NCBI RefSeq assembly: GCF_019320115.1 | Contig: NC_089588.1 | Location: forward strand, 121,585,033-121,649,032 | Source: Miscanthus floridulus | Taxonomy: Eukaryota > Streptophyta > Magnoliopsida > Poales > Poaceae | Length of the DNA stretch: 64,000 nt | Direction of reading: 5' to 3' | Shown: one piece after another, positions 22,928 through 35,293 of the stretch | Position numbering within the stretch: position 1 is the first letter of the stretch | Layout of the letters: the number at the start of each line of letters is the position of its first letter | Translations under genes and position numbers: made by a program | The notes under the pieces: model-generated | Seen by the model: only the letters and a program-made list of their open reading frames with translations | Told to the model about the DNA's origin: nothing | Database searches by the model: none

Positions 22928-25183
22928 TCTTAACTATAAAAACATGAAATTAAATGTGGTTACATAACACGTTGTTGTGCATTCAGTGGTCAGCATGTGT
23001 TTTGTGCGGTATGCATATCCAACATTTTACTTTAAGAAAAGCGACCGTTTACATGTCTTGTGATGGATTTTTGTTGGAAAAAGATATGTTGGATTTTTAA
23101 CCATTGGATATGAAATTTATGGTCTGGATCTCCTTCTCCAACCTTACCTTTTTCCTATTTCTTCCCGTAGCCACAGAGCCACCCAATCCACTATTGCCAC
23201 TTCTTTCTCCATTTGTTCCTCGCCCCGGCCTCCTCCGCCTCTAGCCGCAGAAGCCCATGCCCTGCTACCACGCTCCCAAGCAAATCCGTCGAGAAGTCAT
23301 TGTTTCATGCTGCGCTCCACGACCTCCTGTACATCGTTGTTCACCTCCAGCAGCGCCACCGCCACCGCCACCGCCGCAAACCCTAACCACTCGAACAAAG
23401 GCAGCCTCGGCGCCGGTGCCGGCATTGCCCAACTTCCTTCGACCACATCAGCGGCCATCCCTTCAGCCACCCGCTACGCCTCTGCTTGGCTGACAGCCTC
23501 CCCTAGCAACACTCTATTAGCCGGGAAGCCACAAAATCTCCCAACCTCTCGTCATACACCCAAAACCCTAACACCCCTAACCAGAGCCAAGTCCGCCGAA
23601 GTTGGTCCTCGTCGGAGAAAAAGGATAGCTCATAGCTCACCAGAGAAGGAGGCTGCAAGAATATCCCATTGAATTCTTTGGGAAGGAATTTGTTAGATTT
23701 CTCCCAACAAAATTATTTTAGCAGATATTTAGCATATTTCTTCCAGTACTACATTGACCTTGATATTTCAGGAATTATACTGTATTAAATATTACCATTT
23801 TCAATATGATTTCCTAGAATGCGAACCATCATATAGACAGAAATAGTAGTAATAAACTAAATAACAAATAACTATGCATGCAAAAATGGAACCATGATAC
23901 TTTTAATTTCCTAAGTAAATGTCGCAAGATGGAATGTTTTTATACACTTTGGGCACTCCCTTAAACTAAATTAGGTATGTTTACAAGTTAGCACGACGGA
24001 GAAAGACTAGTTACAAAAATTCGCTGCAGATTAAAAGGAGAAAACTTTTGTTCATGTTCTTGATTTTCCAGTATTTAAGCAATTTATTTTTCTACTAAAA
24101 ACTAGCAAACCATATTTCGTGGACGGGAAAGTTGCCTCTCATGAAAATGATCGTTGTCATGAAAATAGACAATTTCGTGGTGGCATAGTCATTTTCATGG
24201 TGGTGCGTGGAGCACTCTCATGAAAAACAACTCATTTCATGACGGCATGTGGAGCACTCACACGAAAATGAGTTTCCCGATGGAATTCACATCACCCTCA
24301 TGAAAAAGATTATTTTCATGAGAGTATGCTTTGCACTCTCACGGGAAAATTGTTCCCCTCAGGACATTTCTGTGTTTCTTGTAATGTGTTTGGCGCACTA
24401 TGTGGTGAATGTGGAATGGGTAACACTATATCGCATTGCTTGCTCCTATTCTGTTCCTCCCTTTTCTATAAAATAAGAAAGTATATATAATCATACAAAG
24501 ATTTTTGTTCCGATTTTCAGAAATCGTAAGCTTATTCATATATATAAACTATGTTCTTGATTGATTGATCAAATTCGCAGTTGCAAGATTATCGAGGACC
24601 TCAATCTGTACGACAATCTCAATCTGCGTGGCCGTTTCCTCTGCCTGATCAATTGATGGTCAGAATGCCCTTACTGGTTGCGGCTGCGGCGGGAGGATGC
24701 CAGCGTCTCGTCGACGTATGGGCAACCGCGCCCTTGGCGGTCAACTGGCAGGAGCCGCTGGGACAGGACTCCGGCATCCCACCACGGTCATCATGGCTGC
24801 GTGAGACCAAAAACCAGGTGTCGTCCGATGCATCCCTCGAGGTGATGGCCATTGTTTGCTGGGGTGTCCACCGCCGTTTCTGCTGCGACAAGGAGGACAA
24901 CGAGCAGGATACCAGTAGTTTTGTTCTTGGACCGTGGAGCAACAATGACGATGTTGAACGTGTCAGTGCTCTGCCGCCGCCACCACTGCAGGAACAGCAG
25001 CCACCTGAAAGCGGGGATGGCTGTGGACCGCGGAGCAACAACGGCGAAGAAGGTGACAGACCTCCGTGGCGGCGGTGTGTGTGCGCGCGCGTGTGTGTGT
25101 GTGTGTGCGCGTGTGCGTCTGCGTGTGTGTGACTGTATTATTTTCTTTTATATATATGTTTTTCTTTAATGATTCAAATTATT
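22887..25183 (+). repeat. Array unit 6
   Basis: A 2,297-bp unit with unit 5-7 variants in its middle part and a dinucleotide tract a few bases shorter than its neighbours. The CACTA-like passenger is at 24092-24388. Confidence 0.95.
24656..25132 (+). pseudogene. Truncated RING-H2 gene, array unit 6
   Basis: The frame is open from the ATG at 24656 to 25132. One substitution (GTGATGGCC for GTGATGGTC) is private to this unit. It has the N-terminal half only, ending in a GT/GC-coded tail. Confidence 0.83.
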
Positions 25184-26921
25184 ACTTTTCCAATTATTTT
25201 GTGAGAATTAATAATATATTCTAATCTTAACTATAAAAACATGAAATTAAATGTGGTTACATAACACGTTGTTGTGCATTCAGTGGTCAGCATGTGTTTT
25301 GTGCGGTATGCATATCCAACATTTTACTTTAAGAAAAGCGACCGTTTACATGTCTTGTGATGGATTTTTGTTGGAAAAAGATATGTTGGATTTTTAACCA
25401 TTGGATATGAAATTTATGGTCTGGATCTCCTTCTCCAACCTTACCTTTTTCCTTTTTCTTCCCGTAGCCACAGAGCCACCCAATCCACTATTGCCACTTC
25501 TTTCTCCATTTGTTCCTCGCCCCGGCCTCCTCCGCCTCTAGCCGCAGAAGCCCATGCCCTGCTACCACGCTCCCAAGCAAATCCGTCGAGAAGTCATTGT
25601 TTCATGCTGCGCTCCACGACCTCCTGTACATCGTTGTTCACCTCCAGCAGCGCCACCGCCACCGCCGCAAACCCTAACCACTCGAACAAAGGCAGCCTCG
25701 GCGCCGGTGCCGGCATTGCCCAACTTCCTTCGACCACATCAGCGGCCATCCCTTCAGCCACCCGCTATGCCTCTGCTTGGCTGGCAGCCTCCCCTAGCAA
25801 CACTCTATTAGCCGGGAAGCCACAAAATCTCCCAACCTCTCGTCATACACCCAAAACCCTAACACCCCTAACCAGAGCCAAGTCCGCCGAAGTTGGTCCT
25901 CGTCGGAGAAAAAGGATAGCTCATAGCTCACCAGAGAAGAAGGCTGCAAGAATATCCCATTGAATTCTTTGGGAAGGAATTTGTTAGATTTCTCCCAACA
26001 AAATTATTTTAGCAGATATTTAGCATATTTCTTCCAGTACTACATTGACCTTGATATTTCAGGAATTATACTGTATTAAATATTACCATTTTCAATATGA
26101 TTTCCTAGAATGCGAACCATCATATAGACAGAAATAGTAGTAAGAAACTAAATAACAAATAACTATGCATGCAAAAATGGAACCATGATACTTTTAATTT
26201 CCTAAGTAAATGTCGCAAGATGGAATGTTTTTATACACTTTGGGCACTCCCTTAAACTAAATTAGGTATGTTTACAAGTTAGCACGATGGAGACAGACTA
26301 GTTACAAAAATTCGCTGCAGATTAAAAGGAGAAAACTTTTGTTCATGTTCTTGATTTTCATGTAGCAATTTATTTTTCTACTGAAAACTAGCAAACCATA
26401 TTTCATGGACAGGCAAGTTGCTTCTCACGAAAATGATCGCTCTCATGAAAATAGACAATTTCGTGGCGGGATAGTTATTTTCGTGGCGGTGCGTGGAGCA
26501 CTCTCATGAAAAACAACTGATTTCATGACAATGTGGAGCACTCTCTTGAAAACGAGTTTTCGCGACGAAATTTACAACGCCCTCATGAAAAAGATTATTT
26601 TCATGAGAGTATGCTTTGCACTCTCATAGAAAAAATGTTCCCTTCAGGAAATCTCTGTTTTTTGGTAGTGTGTTTGGTGCACTGTGTGGTGAATGTGGAA
26701 TGGGTAACACTATATCGCATTGCTTCATCCTATTTTGTTCCTCCCTTTTCTATAAAATAAAAAAGTATATATAATAGTACAAAGATTTTTCTTCATATTT
26801 TTAGAAATGGTAAGCTTTTTCATATATATAAACTATGTTCTTGATTGATTGATCAAACTCACTGTTGCAAGATTATCGAGGACCTCAATCTGCGTGGCCA
26901 TTTCCTCTGTCTAACCAATTG

Positions 26922-27335
26922 ATGGCCAGAATGCCCTTACTGGCTGCGGTGCGGCGGGAGGATGCCAGCGTCTCGTCGACCTGTGGGCAACCGCGCCCTT
27001 GGCGGGCAACTGGTAGGAGCCACTGGACAGGACTCCGGCATCCCACCATGGTCATCTTGGCCGTGTGAGACCAAAAACCGTACCAGGCATTGTTCAGCAC
27101 CTCCCTCGCAGTGATGGTCATTGTTTGCTAGGGTGTCCACCGCCTTTTCTGCCACAACAAGGAGGACGACAATCAGGATACCAGCAGGTTTGTTCTTGGA
27201 CCATGGAGCAACAACAATGATGCCAAAGGTGTCAGTGCTCTGCCGCCTCCACCGCTGCAGGAGCAGCAGCCACCCGAAAGCGGGGATGGCCATGGACCGC
27301 GGAGCAACAGCAGCGAAGAAGGTGACAGACCTCCC
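26922..27335 (+). pseudogene. Truncated RING-H2 gene, array unit 7, frameshifted
   Basis: The ATG at 26922 starts MARMPLL, the same as the gene at 5100 and unlike the MVRMPLL of units 1-6. One base is lost in the GCTGCGGCTGCGG stretch near 26947, so the frame goes wrong after about nine codons and stops at 27068. Recognisable family sequence (CAGGAGCAGCAGCCACC, GACAGACCTCC) continues to about 27335, where the GT tract begins. No RING domain. Confidence 0.8.
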
Positions 27336-27340
27336 ATGGC

Positions 27341-27605
<265 letters not shown>

Positions 27606-27612
27606 CTTTTTA

Positions 27613-28721
27613 GTAGTGTTGTAGCACCATTTGCTAGGAGATTTGAGCTTGTGTTGTTCCTTTCTCAGCATGTTGTTTTATGTCAAATGGTTTGTTTGTT
27701 ACACCAAGGCCAACGACTATGATCTCCATTTTGAAGACATCACTGAAGAATATCTTGCTGCTACTTCACCATGGTCGGCCCGTTTCAACTCCTCGGCACA
27801 AGGCTCGGGCGAAAGCCTTGCCAAGCTCCTATAGCATCGCCTCTTGTTGCTTGGCTGACGATGATTACGTTGTGACATCATCTTCCTCCTTGGAGGCATC
27901 GTCGAAGAGTCCCTATGCCTTGGTGTTGTAGTTTTTCTTTTTCTCTCTTTTTGTTGTATTTGTAGACATGCCACAATCTAGCCCTTATGTTGGGGCTGAT
28001 GTTTTGGTTTTAGTCTAGTTTTCCAGAATTAACCAGACGACAGAGTTTTCGCCTTGTTCCCTAAAACCGAAGCTGTTGATGACAAATCAATATATCCAGG
28101 CAGGGAATCTCTCCCCTATGTAGTTTGCGTTCAAGAAAAAAACTATATCATGCTACCCATCCTTTTTTTTGTCACGACACTTTGCATCTTTGTTTGACAA
28201 TTCACTTGTTCTCCTGGTGCCAGGTGTGAGATCTGCATATACATAATTAGTTGAGCAGCTGTGGTTTAGGAGAACAAGTGTAAAATGTTTTTTACTGTCC
28301 AAGATAGGGTCCAACGACACTGACAGAAAGTACAGAGGTGAAAGGTAGCATATGCAAATTTTATCCATTGGATATAAATTGTCTTGATGGAAGTATCAGC
28401 AGAATATAAGTTGCAATTGCTCCCTTCATTATTGACCTCATAAGGTATTTGGTGAGCATTGTTTGGGAGTTTTTGGTGTTTACTGTCAGAATTAGGCATC
28501 TTTGTTTATCATCTGACCCGAATCAAATCCATGCATCACCTAGTTTTTTCTAGTATCACTGGTACTACTGGTCTTTTGTCTTGGGTTGTTGTTTCACTTT
28601 TCTTTGCATCACAAGTAATGTTCTACACTGTTAGGAGGAAGCTTACATTATGAATTTGTTTATCATACCATTTATGTGTATGTTTCACAATTTCCTATTG
28701 TGCTATGTCTTTTTGCTTTTT
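27613..28721. other. Spacer with a possible LINE 3' tail
   Basis: 27640-28140 has short broken frames. It ends in CCCCTATGTAGTTTGCGTTCAAGAAAAAA, the style of a plant LINE 3' end with a poly(A), but no reverse transcriptase is seen. 28141-28721 is AT-rich with nothing recognisable. Confidence 0.35.
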
Positions 28722-29240
28722 TTAACGAAAGGGAGAAGAGCTGCCGATTATATTAAAAATAAGATGAGCCCAAACTAGGTAAAAACAACCAGATACAATA
28801 GAGCAACTAGACCTCAAAATGTTGATCAACTACAACAAACAAAGCAATAAAAAAGTTAGTCTAACAACTAAAAACAGCAACACAAAGATTGCACAAGCTG
28901 GTTGAGACATCAAGATGAGCTGTACAACAAAACCACACCACTACTCCTCAGCAAAAAGGCACAGAACTCCAAAAACAATGTTACTCCATAAATAACCCAG
29001 CACCACACACCACCAACAAACTACCAAGTCGATGCACTGTTGTCACTGCTTGCACCACCATAAAGACGATGTCCCACACATAGCAACCAACTGCCATGCA
29101 AAGCAAGTCGCCACAAGCCATGTAGTTGCCGCACCAATGTTGTTGATTACGACATCTGTCGACATTGTCTTGCACATCGCCGACTGCGTAGCTTCATGCA
29201 TCCATGTTGCCTTCCCAAATATCAGACACATATACTTGTA
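28722..29240 (-). mobile_element. LINE-like 3' end
   Basis: The plus strand starts TTTTTTTAACGAAAGGGAG. On the minus strand this reads as ...CTCCCTTTCGTTAAAAAAA, preceded by AATATAATCGGCAGCTCTTC, the usual form of grass LINE 3' tails. The rest is A/C-rich on the plus strand and has no preserved domain. A 22-bp stretch around CATATACTTGTAGG is tandemly duplicated at about 29228-29270. Confidence 0.4.
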
Positions 29241-29434
29241 GGGCTTGGCATATACTTGTAGGACTTGGCAAATGACTAGATAGCCCTGCAGACATGCTCT
29301 AGCTTTCATTGCAAAGCTTAGTAGAGTGGTACAAAAATGGATGACTTTGTCCATGAATATTTCTCTATTGAAAGTTTGAGAAAGGCATATGCAGGTAGTT
29401 TCTTTCCAATGACATGTGGCCACATGTTGACTTA

Positions 29435-29584
29435 GTCTACAAAGTCCATAAGCCTAAATTGAGAAGGAAACCTGGGAGACCTAGAAAGTCTATGTTCAAG
29501 GCATATGATGAGTTTAGAAGTAGTAAGAAAATAAGATCATGTTCTATGTGCCATGTACCAGGACATTTAGCCAAGACTTGCTAA
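29435..29584 (+). pseudogene. MULE-transposase-like C-terminal fragment (AT-hook plus zinc knuckle)
   Basis: The plus-strand frame has the AT-hook-like KPGRPRKS followed about 25 residues later by a CCHC knuckle (CSMCHVPGHLAKTC) and a stop at 29582-29584. This order (PGRPRK then a zinc knuckle) is typical of the end of Mutator-like transposases and some related domesticated proteins. The catalytic and SWIM parts are absent. Downstream GRGRG-type stretches at about 29780-29820 and 29955-30000 may be later pieces of the same protein. Confidence 0.5.
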
Positions 29585-30013
29585 AGAGGCCTCACTGCTA
29601 GTCAAAAGAGAAGGCTCAATTTTTCACAACAAGGATTAAAAGAGGACAGTACCGATCCAATATGAATCATGCATTTCTGGTCGTTACTAATTGTTTGCCT
29701 CATTTAACCATTGCTAATTTTGAAATCACGTTTCTTCTGTTTTTGGTGCAAGTGCAAGTGCTACATGTTGGGGAGGATGAGAGGAAGAGGAAGGGGAAGG
29801 GGAAGGGGAAGAGGAGAGGGAAGAAGCTAGGAGAGGACAACAATGACCCAATGTGAGTCATGGTTGTATTGCTACTCACTTCTACATATTTTTGATCTAA
29901 TCATTACTAACCAACTAATTTCTACACTTCTCAGTCCAAGCTCTACCAAAATGGGAAGGGGAAGGGGCAAAGGAAGAGGGAGGGGAAGAGGAGGAGGATG
30001 AACAGGAGTAACA

Positions 30014-31331
30014 ACAGGAAGGCAAGCTAGTTTGTTAGGCCTCCTGGTGGTCCTTAAATGAGATGCTTGTAACTAGACATGTATCGCTTTTGTTCAACAT
30101 CCAAGGCAAACTTGTAACTTTTGTGGACATGTTTGACATGATGCATGAAAGACATTGAAATGTGTGGAAATGTTGCTTCCCCCATGGTTGTTGTCATGTT
30201 TTCATATGTGGTTAATATTGTTGCCATAATGCCATCAAAATGCTGCCAAGACACCGCCAAAATTTGAATATTTTTTAATATCAAATCTGAATCAAAATAA
30301 TTACAAATTGTGCCAAATATATTTGACCAAATCTAACTATTTTTATCAAAATACAATACAAATGTCATATTCCAAATTAGGGGTTAAAACACAAATAGCC
30401 CTAAAACCCAGCGGCAAAATCATATGGTCATATTTGTCCTTTTGTACAGAAGTTAACATCGTTAGGAGGATAATGGAATAGGGGTAAAGAGGTGCTTCGT
30501 TTTGGAAAAATGCAGGAGTAAATTCACAAAGCTAAAAGACAGGAGCAAAATCACAATTTCGATACAAAGTAGAGGTGTGAATGCAAGAGCCATATTTTTA
30601 TAATCAAGTAGTATAACTTCACCGTTTTAGTCTGCTCTGACCTTTAGCTGTGAGAAAACTTGCTGATAAATGTCCATAACTGGAGATTTATTTGTTATAT
30701 ACACCGCCTAAGTGGTGGTTTAGTTGTTTCAATCAGCTAACTTGAACTTTGTACACATGCATGTACGTACCGATGTTACTAGAACATTATGTAGTCCAAG
30801 TGAGCAAAATTTGGGGAAAATTTTGAAGCCTTGCTTGTACAAATATTTATAAAAATTTTGAATCAGTAACTGGAATATGTTGGCGCACATCGTGGCAGAG
30901 GAGGTGGTGGCAGAGCAGCAGTATTCCACCATTCGTTATAATTAATAGATTAAAGCATCTGAAAATTTCTGATTCTATCTTAATTGTAATTTCTTGGTTC
31001 GATTCATTAAAACCTTTCTATCCTTATATTATTTGAACATTTGAAGGCCACAGAAATTCAATGTTTGGATCAGGATTTACATGTCGCCAGGAATCATTAG
31101 AATTATTCCAATGTTTGGACCAGGATTTACTAAAGGACGGAGCCACGATAATACAATTTTGGAAAACGTCTCAAAATAGGGAAACCTTTTACATGCTTTT
31201 GGGCGCACATAGTAGTATTATAGTAGGCATATTCAATGTAAATGAGTAGGACTATCCTCTGGTGATGTCCTTTTTAAAGCAATAGGTAGAGAGTTTCTTC
31301 TTCAAACATCATCGTCTCTTGTTGTATACAA

Positions 31332-31335
<4 letters not shown>
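30014..31335. other. AT-rich intergenic DNA
   Basis: No gene or clear element. The only local structure is a direct repeat of AATGTTTGGAxCAGGATTTAC at about 31058 and 31110. Confidence 0.5.

Positions 31336-31410
<75 letters not shown>
31336..31410. repeat. (TG)n microsatellite upstream of RING-H2 copy B
   Basis: About 75 bp of pure TG, followed by a short ACACAC run at 31415-31425. It lies in the region corresponding to the 5' flank of the other RING-H2 copies. Confidence 0.97.
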
Positions 31411-31413
<3 letters not shown>

Positions 31414-31536
31414 GACACACACACATACATATATATTTATTTGTTCTTGATTGATGGATGGAAGTTTGTCGTGATGGATGCAAGTTCTTCTCAATTTGCG
31501 TGGCCGTTTCCTGGTCTACTGATACTGGTTGCCACA

Positions 31537-31855
31537 ATGCCTGTCGTAATGCTGTGGCAGGAGGGCACCGCAGCAGCAGCCGCCGGCAGTGGCGGCCGAA
31601 GTGGCAATAGAGGTGGCGAGGGAGGACGATGCGGTGCCCGTGGTGATCATATGCAGGACCGACGGCGGCGGCGGGCGGCAGGAACCCACGTGCGGTGTGT
31701 GTCTGGCAGAGCTCGCCGCCGCCGGCGCCCTCAGGGCGCTGTCGCCGTGCAGGCACTGCTTCCATTCCGCCTGCGTTCGCGAGTGGGTCCGCCTCCACGC
31801 CACCTGCCCGCTCTGCCAAGCTCCGGTCGCCGCCGCCGCCGGCGCCACGGTCTGA
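31537..31855 (+). pseudogene. RING-H2 gene copy B, N-terminus broken
   Basis: The frame ending at 31855 contains a complete RING-H2: CGVC, 15 residues, C-x1-H-x2-H-x2-C (CRHCFHSAC), ten residues, CPLC, with Trp three residues after the sixth ligand and Pro before the third cysteine, the ATL pattern. That frame has no ATG upstream of the RING; it is closed by TAA at about 31546, so the only in-frame starts would be GTG codons. The ATG at 31537 is in another frame. Upstream sequence (TTTGCGTGGCCGTTTCC at about 31494) and the QQPPAVA segment match the gene at 5100-5967, so this is a paralogue that lost its membrane segment and suffered a frameshift. A short cytosolic RING protein from a non-ATG or spliced start cannot be excluded. 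Confidence 0.7.
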
Positions 31856-31856
31856 C

Positions 31857-33046
31857 GTTCATCTATCAGCATTTTAATATTAAATAATTGTAGATAGATA
31901 TAGATATGTATCAACAGTACTGTTTGGATTAAAATACGCTCCACTAGCCAGGCACAGGCGCACAGCTGCTTCCCCAATCGAAAAGTTCATCTTCTTCCAT
32001 CTTCCCTGGATCCAGGGCCCTGCCCACGCCGCCCTGAGCAGCAACTCGGGCCTGCCCACCGCTGCCCGCAAGCCATCTCCGGCCGCCGCTGGTGTGGCAC
32101 AGCGTGCCACCACCCCAGAGCCGACCTCCCCGTCCCCTCGCATTGAGCGCACAGCGCCGGCGCCACTGGCGGACCCACTGTTGTGCCTGGGTATTCCCAG
32201 GCATACCCAACATTTTGGGAAAAAAATAGTAGTTTGTAGATATATATACATGTATAATACAATTAAAGTCTCAAATTGATACTTTATGTTATTCTCCGCT
32301 TCATATTTGATTCCAAACACAAAGCAGCCCACAGGCTAACCCACACCCAACGGCCCATTTGGCGTTTTCCACTCCCCATGGCCCACTCCCCAAGTTTCTC
32401 TCGTGGCTTCACCTCATCTCGACTCCTCCAGACACGAAGATGGGAGACGGAGCGAGCGAATCGCCGAATGCGAGCGCCGAGCGGAACCCTAGGGCAGCCC
32501 GCTGGCAGCGTCGCACCGCCCCCATCCCCCACGCCCCGCCCTGCGCGGTAGCCGCGGCTGCGCCCCTGCCACGGACCCCGGCCGCCGCGGCCGTTGGATG
32601 TGCACTATTATTCTAATTCATATGAATATTGGTCATGAATTCAGTTCGCCAACAGGATAATAAACCAATTAAGATTCTACTTTCTAATTCATCGTGTGCA
32701 ACTGCTATTAGTAAAAAACCATCCATGACTCTTATGCTCTAGACATTGGGGGCACATAGAGAGAGAGAGAGAGAGAGACCAAAGTTTGGAGGAATAATTT
32801 TTTTCTCTTTAATATTAGGTATAGATATAGATAGACAGGTCAGAGGTCTATCCCTAGGATAGAGTCCAAATACATCATGAAAACTAACCCGAATCAAACA
32901 TGAAAATTGAGTCCTTCTCAGACTCACTTTAGATAGCTGTGCGGGACATGTCCAACATCATGCCTCTGGTTTTGCAGTTTACAGCCTACTGTCCAATTGA
33001 TTGTTCACTGGATTTAAAACAAAGGTATGTCGCATTAGTTTACCCT
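31857..33046. other. Intergenic, no supported gene
   Basis: 31990-32210 and 32420-32600 are GC-rich with overlapping short frames on both strands but no domain. A (GA)n run lies at about 32757-32778. The rest is AT-rich. Confidence 0.5.
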
Positions 33047-33178
33047 AAATCAAACATTTCTATCTTTGACCATCAATTTTTGAAGAAAAAATGCATATAG
33101 TTTCAAAAGTATTAATATGTTGTTAATATATACAATATTTTAAATTGATGATCAAATATAAAAATGTTTGTCTTACGA
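33047..33178. mobile_element. MITE-like inverted repeat
   Basis: AAATCAAACATTTCTATCTTTGACCATCAAT on the left is mirrored on the right by an ATTGATGATCAAATAT...AAATGTTTG stretch. That makes a hairpin of roughly 130 bp with about 30-bp arms and an AT-rich centre, in the size and form of a MITE. I could not define target duplications or superfamily. Confidence 0.5.
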
Positions 33179-33245
33179 TATATCTAATATGACATGTAAT
33201 TCAATAGGGGCCGGGGGAGAAGTCTAAAATATGCCGCACTGCACA

Positions 33246-33689
33246 TTACAGGGCGTAGTCACAGAAGCCGTTGCTGCACTTCTTGTTGCAGCGGTTCCCG
33301 CATGTGCCACAGTTGTCCTCGTCCGAGAGCAGATCGACGCAGCGGCCGCCGCAGCACGTGCTACGATCGTGCTTGCAGAGCTTGTTGCAGCGGCCGCAGT
33401 GGTCGGCGCTGGCTGCCGTGTCCACGCACTGCCCGCCGCAGCACGTCGGACCCGGGCTTCCCGGAGCGAAGCACACGGCGGCCGACTTTTTGGAGCAAGC
33501 GCCGTACGATGGTGTCAGCGGCGGCGAGTTGTAGACCGCGCTATTGGCAAGCAGGAACCGGGTCCTCCTGGCAGCTTGTTGGCGACCTGCCGGGATGGTC
33601 GTGGTTGCGCCGGCATCTGAGACCGTGCCAGCTGCTGCGGCGGCGAGGAATGTGAGCAGGACGATGACCGTGACGGTGAGTTTCGCCAT
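33246..33689 (-). CDS. STIG1-like secreted cysteine-rich protein
   Basis: A single-exon frame of 147 residues starts at the ATG at 33689, chosen because it opens directly into a signal peptide (MAKLTVTVIVLLTFLAAAAAG); a longer upstream frame has no such start. After a variable region (residues about 22-70) comes the STIG1 domain with regularly spaced cysteines: CCGGQCVD, HCGRCNKLC, CCGGRCVD, NCGTCGNRC and a final CSNGFC, ending eight or nine residues later. STIG1 proteins are secreted and act in stigma exudate, pollen-tube growth and, for relatives such as GRI, reactive-oxygen signalling; the role of this copy is not shown by the sequence. The gene lies among decayed RING-H2 copies but looks intact. 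Confidence 0.9.
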   Translation of the reverse strand: MAKLTVTVIVLLTFLAAAAAGTVSDAGATTTIPAGRQQAARRTRFLLANSAVYNSPPLTPSYGACSKKSAAVCFAPGSPGPTCCGGQCVDTAASADHCGRCNKLCKHDRSTCCGGRCVDLLSDEDNCGTCGNRCNKKCSNGFCDYAL

Positions 33690-33776
33690 GGAAGAGACGA
33701 CGACTTCTATACTTTGCTTGTCGCCGGTGAGTGACGACGGTGAGTTGTGTGTTGGGAATGTCTTAGAAAGAGGCGC

Positions 33777-33784
33777 ATATATAG
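33777..33784 (-). promoter_or_regulatory. TATA box of the STIG1-like gene
   Basis: The minus strand reads CTATATATG about 90 bp before the ATG at 33689, a normal distance for a plant TATA box with a short 5' leader. Confidence 0.6.
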
Positions 33785-33797
33785 AAGTGAAAGTGAT

Positions 33798-33890
33798 TGT
33801 TGACTTTTGATGAGATTTGGAGTTCACTTCACAGCAAGAGTTGACTTGTGATGATGAAATCTGGGGTTGACTTCTCATGAGATTTGCTGC
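33798..33890 (-). promoter_or_regulatory. Three TTGAC-containing repeats in the STIG1-like promoter
   Basis: Just upstream of the TATA box are three imperfect copies of GTTGACTTxTGATGAGATTTG, with TTGAC at 33800-33804, 33841-33845 and 33867-33871. TTGAC is the core of the W-box bound by WRKY factors, which bind in either orientation. Regulation by WRKY is inferred from the motif only. Confidence 0.45.
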
Positions 33891-34225
33891 GGTTGGGTGC
33901 AATTATATTCTCATGATGAATTTACGGCCGCCCTCACATGCATGCATGCCATATGCTTCAAATCACGGGGATGCATGCATGTATCGAGAGAAAACAGAAC
34001 AAAATATGAAGCTCCAGCGTACGTGGAATGCATCGAGTGATGCCTTCCATTTGACACCCACAAATCACGACAGGAGATAGCTTAGTTACCTGCTGCAAAG
34101 TGCATGCATGTGCATACCATATTGTACATGATTCATCGTACAAATAGTGAGGATATTCCCCCAGATTCGTGGGGTCGACAACGGCGTGGAAATTAAGCAA
34201 ACATATATTACGTTAATGCTTGGAA

Positions 34226-35293
34226 GCCGGCGTCTGTCAACCTGGAGGCTCCATTGGTGAGCCGCGATGCCAGCCCAACGACCTCCTCCTATCCTCGTCG
34301 GTTTCTCCAAAAAAAATCCGCTCGTCCACTCGCTCCTATCCGCTCGACTGTCGCCTCTGAGGCGTAGGGCTCAGCCGCTAGCCCTGCCAGGCGCGGTGCG
34401 CGGCCACCTCCAAGTCGTGGAGCTCGGCCTGCCAGGCACGGCGCGCAGCTGCCATCTCACAGTCATGTAGTCGCTGCCTCCTCGTCGCGCCACGCAGCCG
34501 CCTCGGGCTACTGCTTCCGATGAACTCCACACGCCGACGAACCTCTATTCTCCCAAGCAGTAAGAAGATGTTACACTGAAAGCGTATGTTTCAGTTATTT
34601 TAGGTGTTTCAAAGGAATGTTACAAGTGTTTCATATGGATGTTATAAAATTAGATCCGGACGATATTGCATATGTTGCAGTGGCTATACACGTATGTTGC
34701 AAGCGTCTGTTCCAAATGTTTCATCTGTTTTTCAGGCGTATGTTGCATGTGTTTTATCTGGATGTTGCATATGTCTCACACGTATGTTGCAAGTCTTTTA
34801 TCTAGATGTTGCATATATTTGTAATGGCTTTCAAAAGTTTTCAGGTGTTTTTGCAAGTGTTTCAGACATATGTTGTAAGTGTTTCAGCTATTTTGGTCAT
34901 ATGTTATAAGTGTTCCATGTGGATATTACAAAAGTAGATATGGTGTTGCACATGTTGCAATGTGACCCACCTACCACACCCGCCTGTAGCAGCTGCTAGG
35001 GCACCATGCATGCGTGTGGGAAGCGATGGGATGGAATACTGCACGGCGGCGTATGCGGGAAGCATAGGGGAATGGTGACAGGGGTGTAGGCATTCCCAAC
35101 TTGCGTGCGGGAAGCAGGGGGGCGGGGCAGCAGGCATGGAGGGGTTCAATTCGGGAAGCAGCAGGGAAGCGTGGGGAGTGGCGGGGAGGGGAGTGGCACG
35201 AGAAGCATGGAAGTACGGGTAGCGGCTCAAGCGGTCCCCTCCTGTGCCGGTAGCAGGCGCTGGCGCGGGCGTTCGTCTGGATGTCCAGACGCT
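34226..35293. repeat. Interspersed repeat with TGTTGCAA-rich core, copy 1
   Basis: The core at 34590-34960 is built of degenerate units such as TATGTTGCAAGTGTTTCAxxxG and GGATGTTGCATATGT. It is flanked by GC-rich arms and ends near 35265-35293 in a GCGTTCGTCTGGATGTCCAGACGCTA palindrome-like stretch. A second copy with the same layout is at 45577-46829. The superfamily is not clear to me; a non-autonomous DNA transposon is likely. Confidence 0.45.

Noticed and set aside
31274..31819. 181-codon minus-strand ORF over the TG repeat and RING copy B
   Set aside because: It is the shadow of the plus-strand RING-H2 copy and the microsatellite; no domain in this frame.
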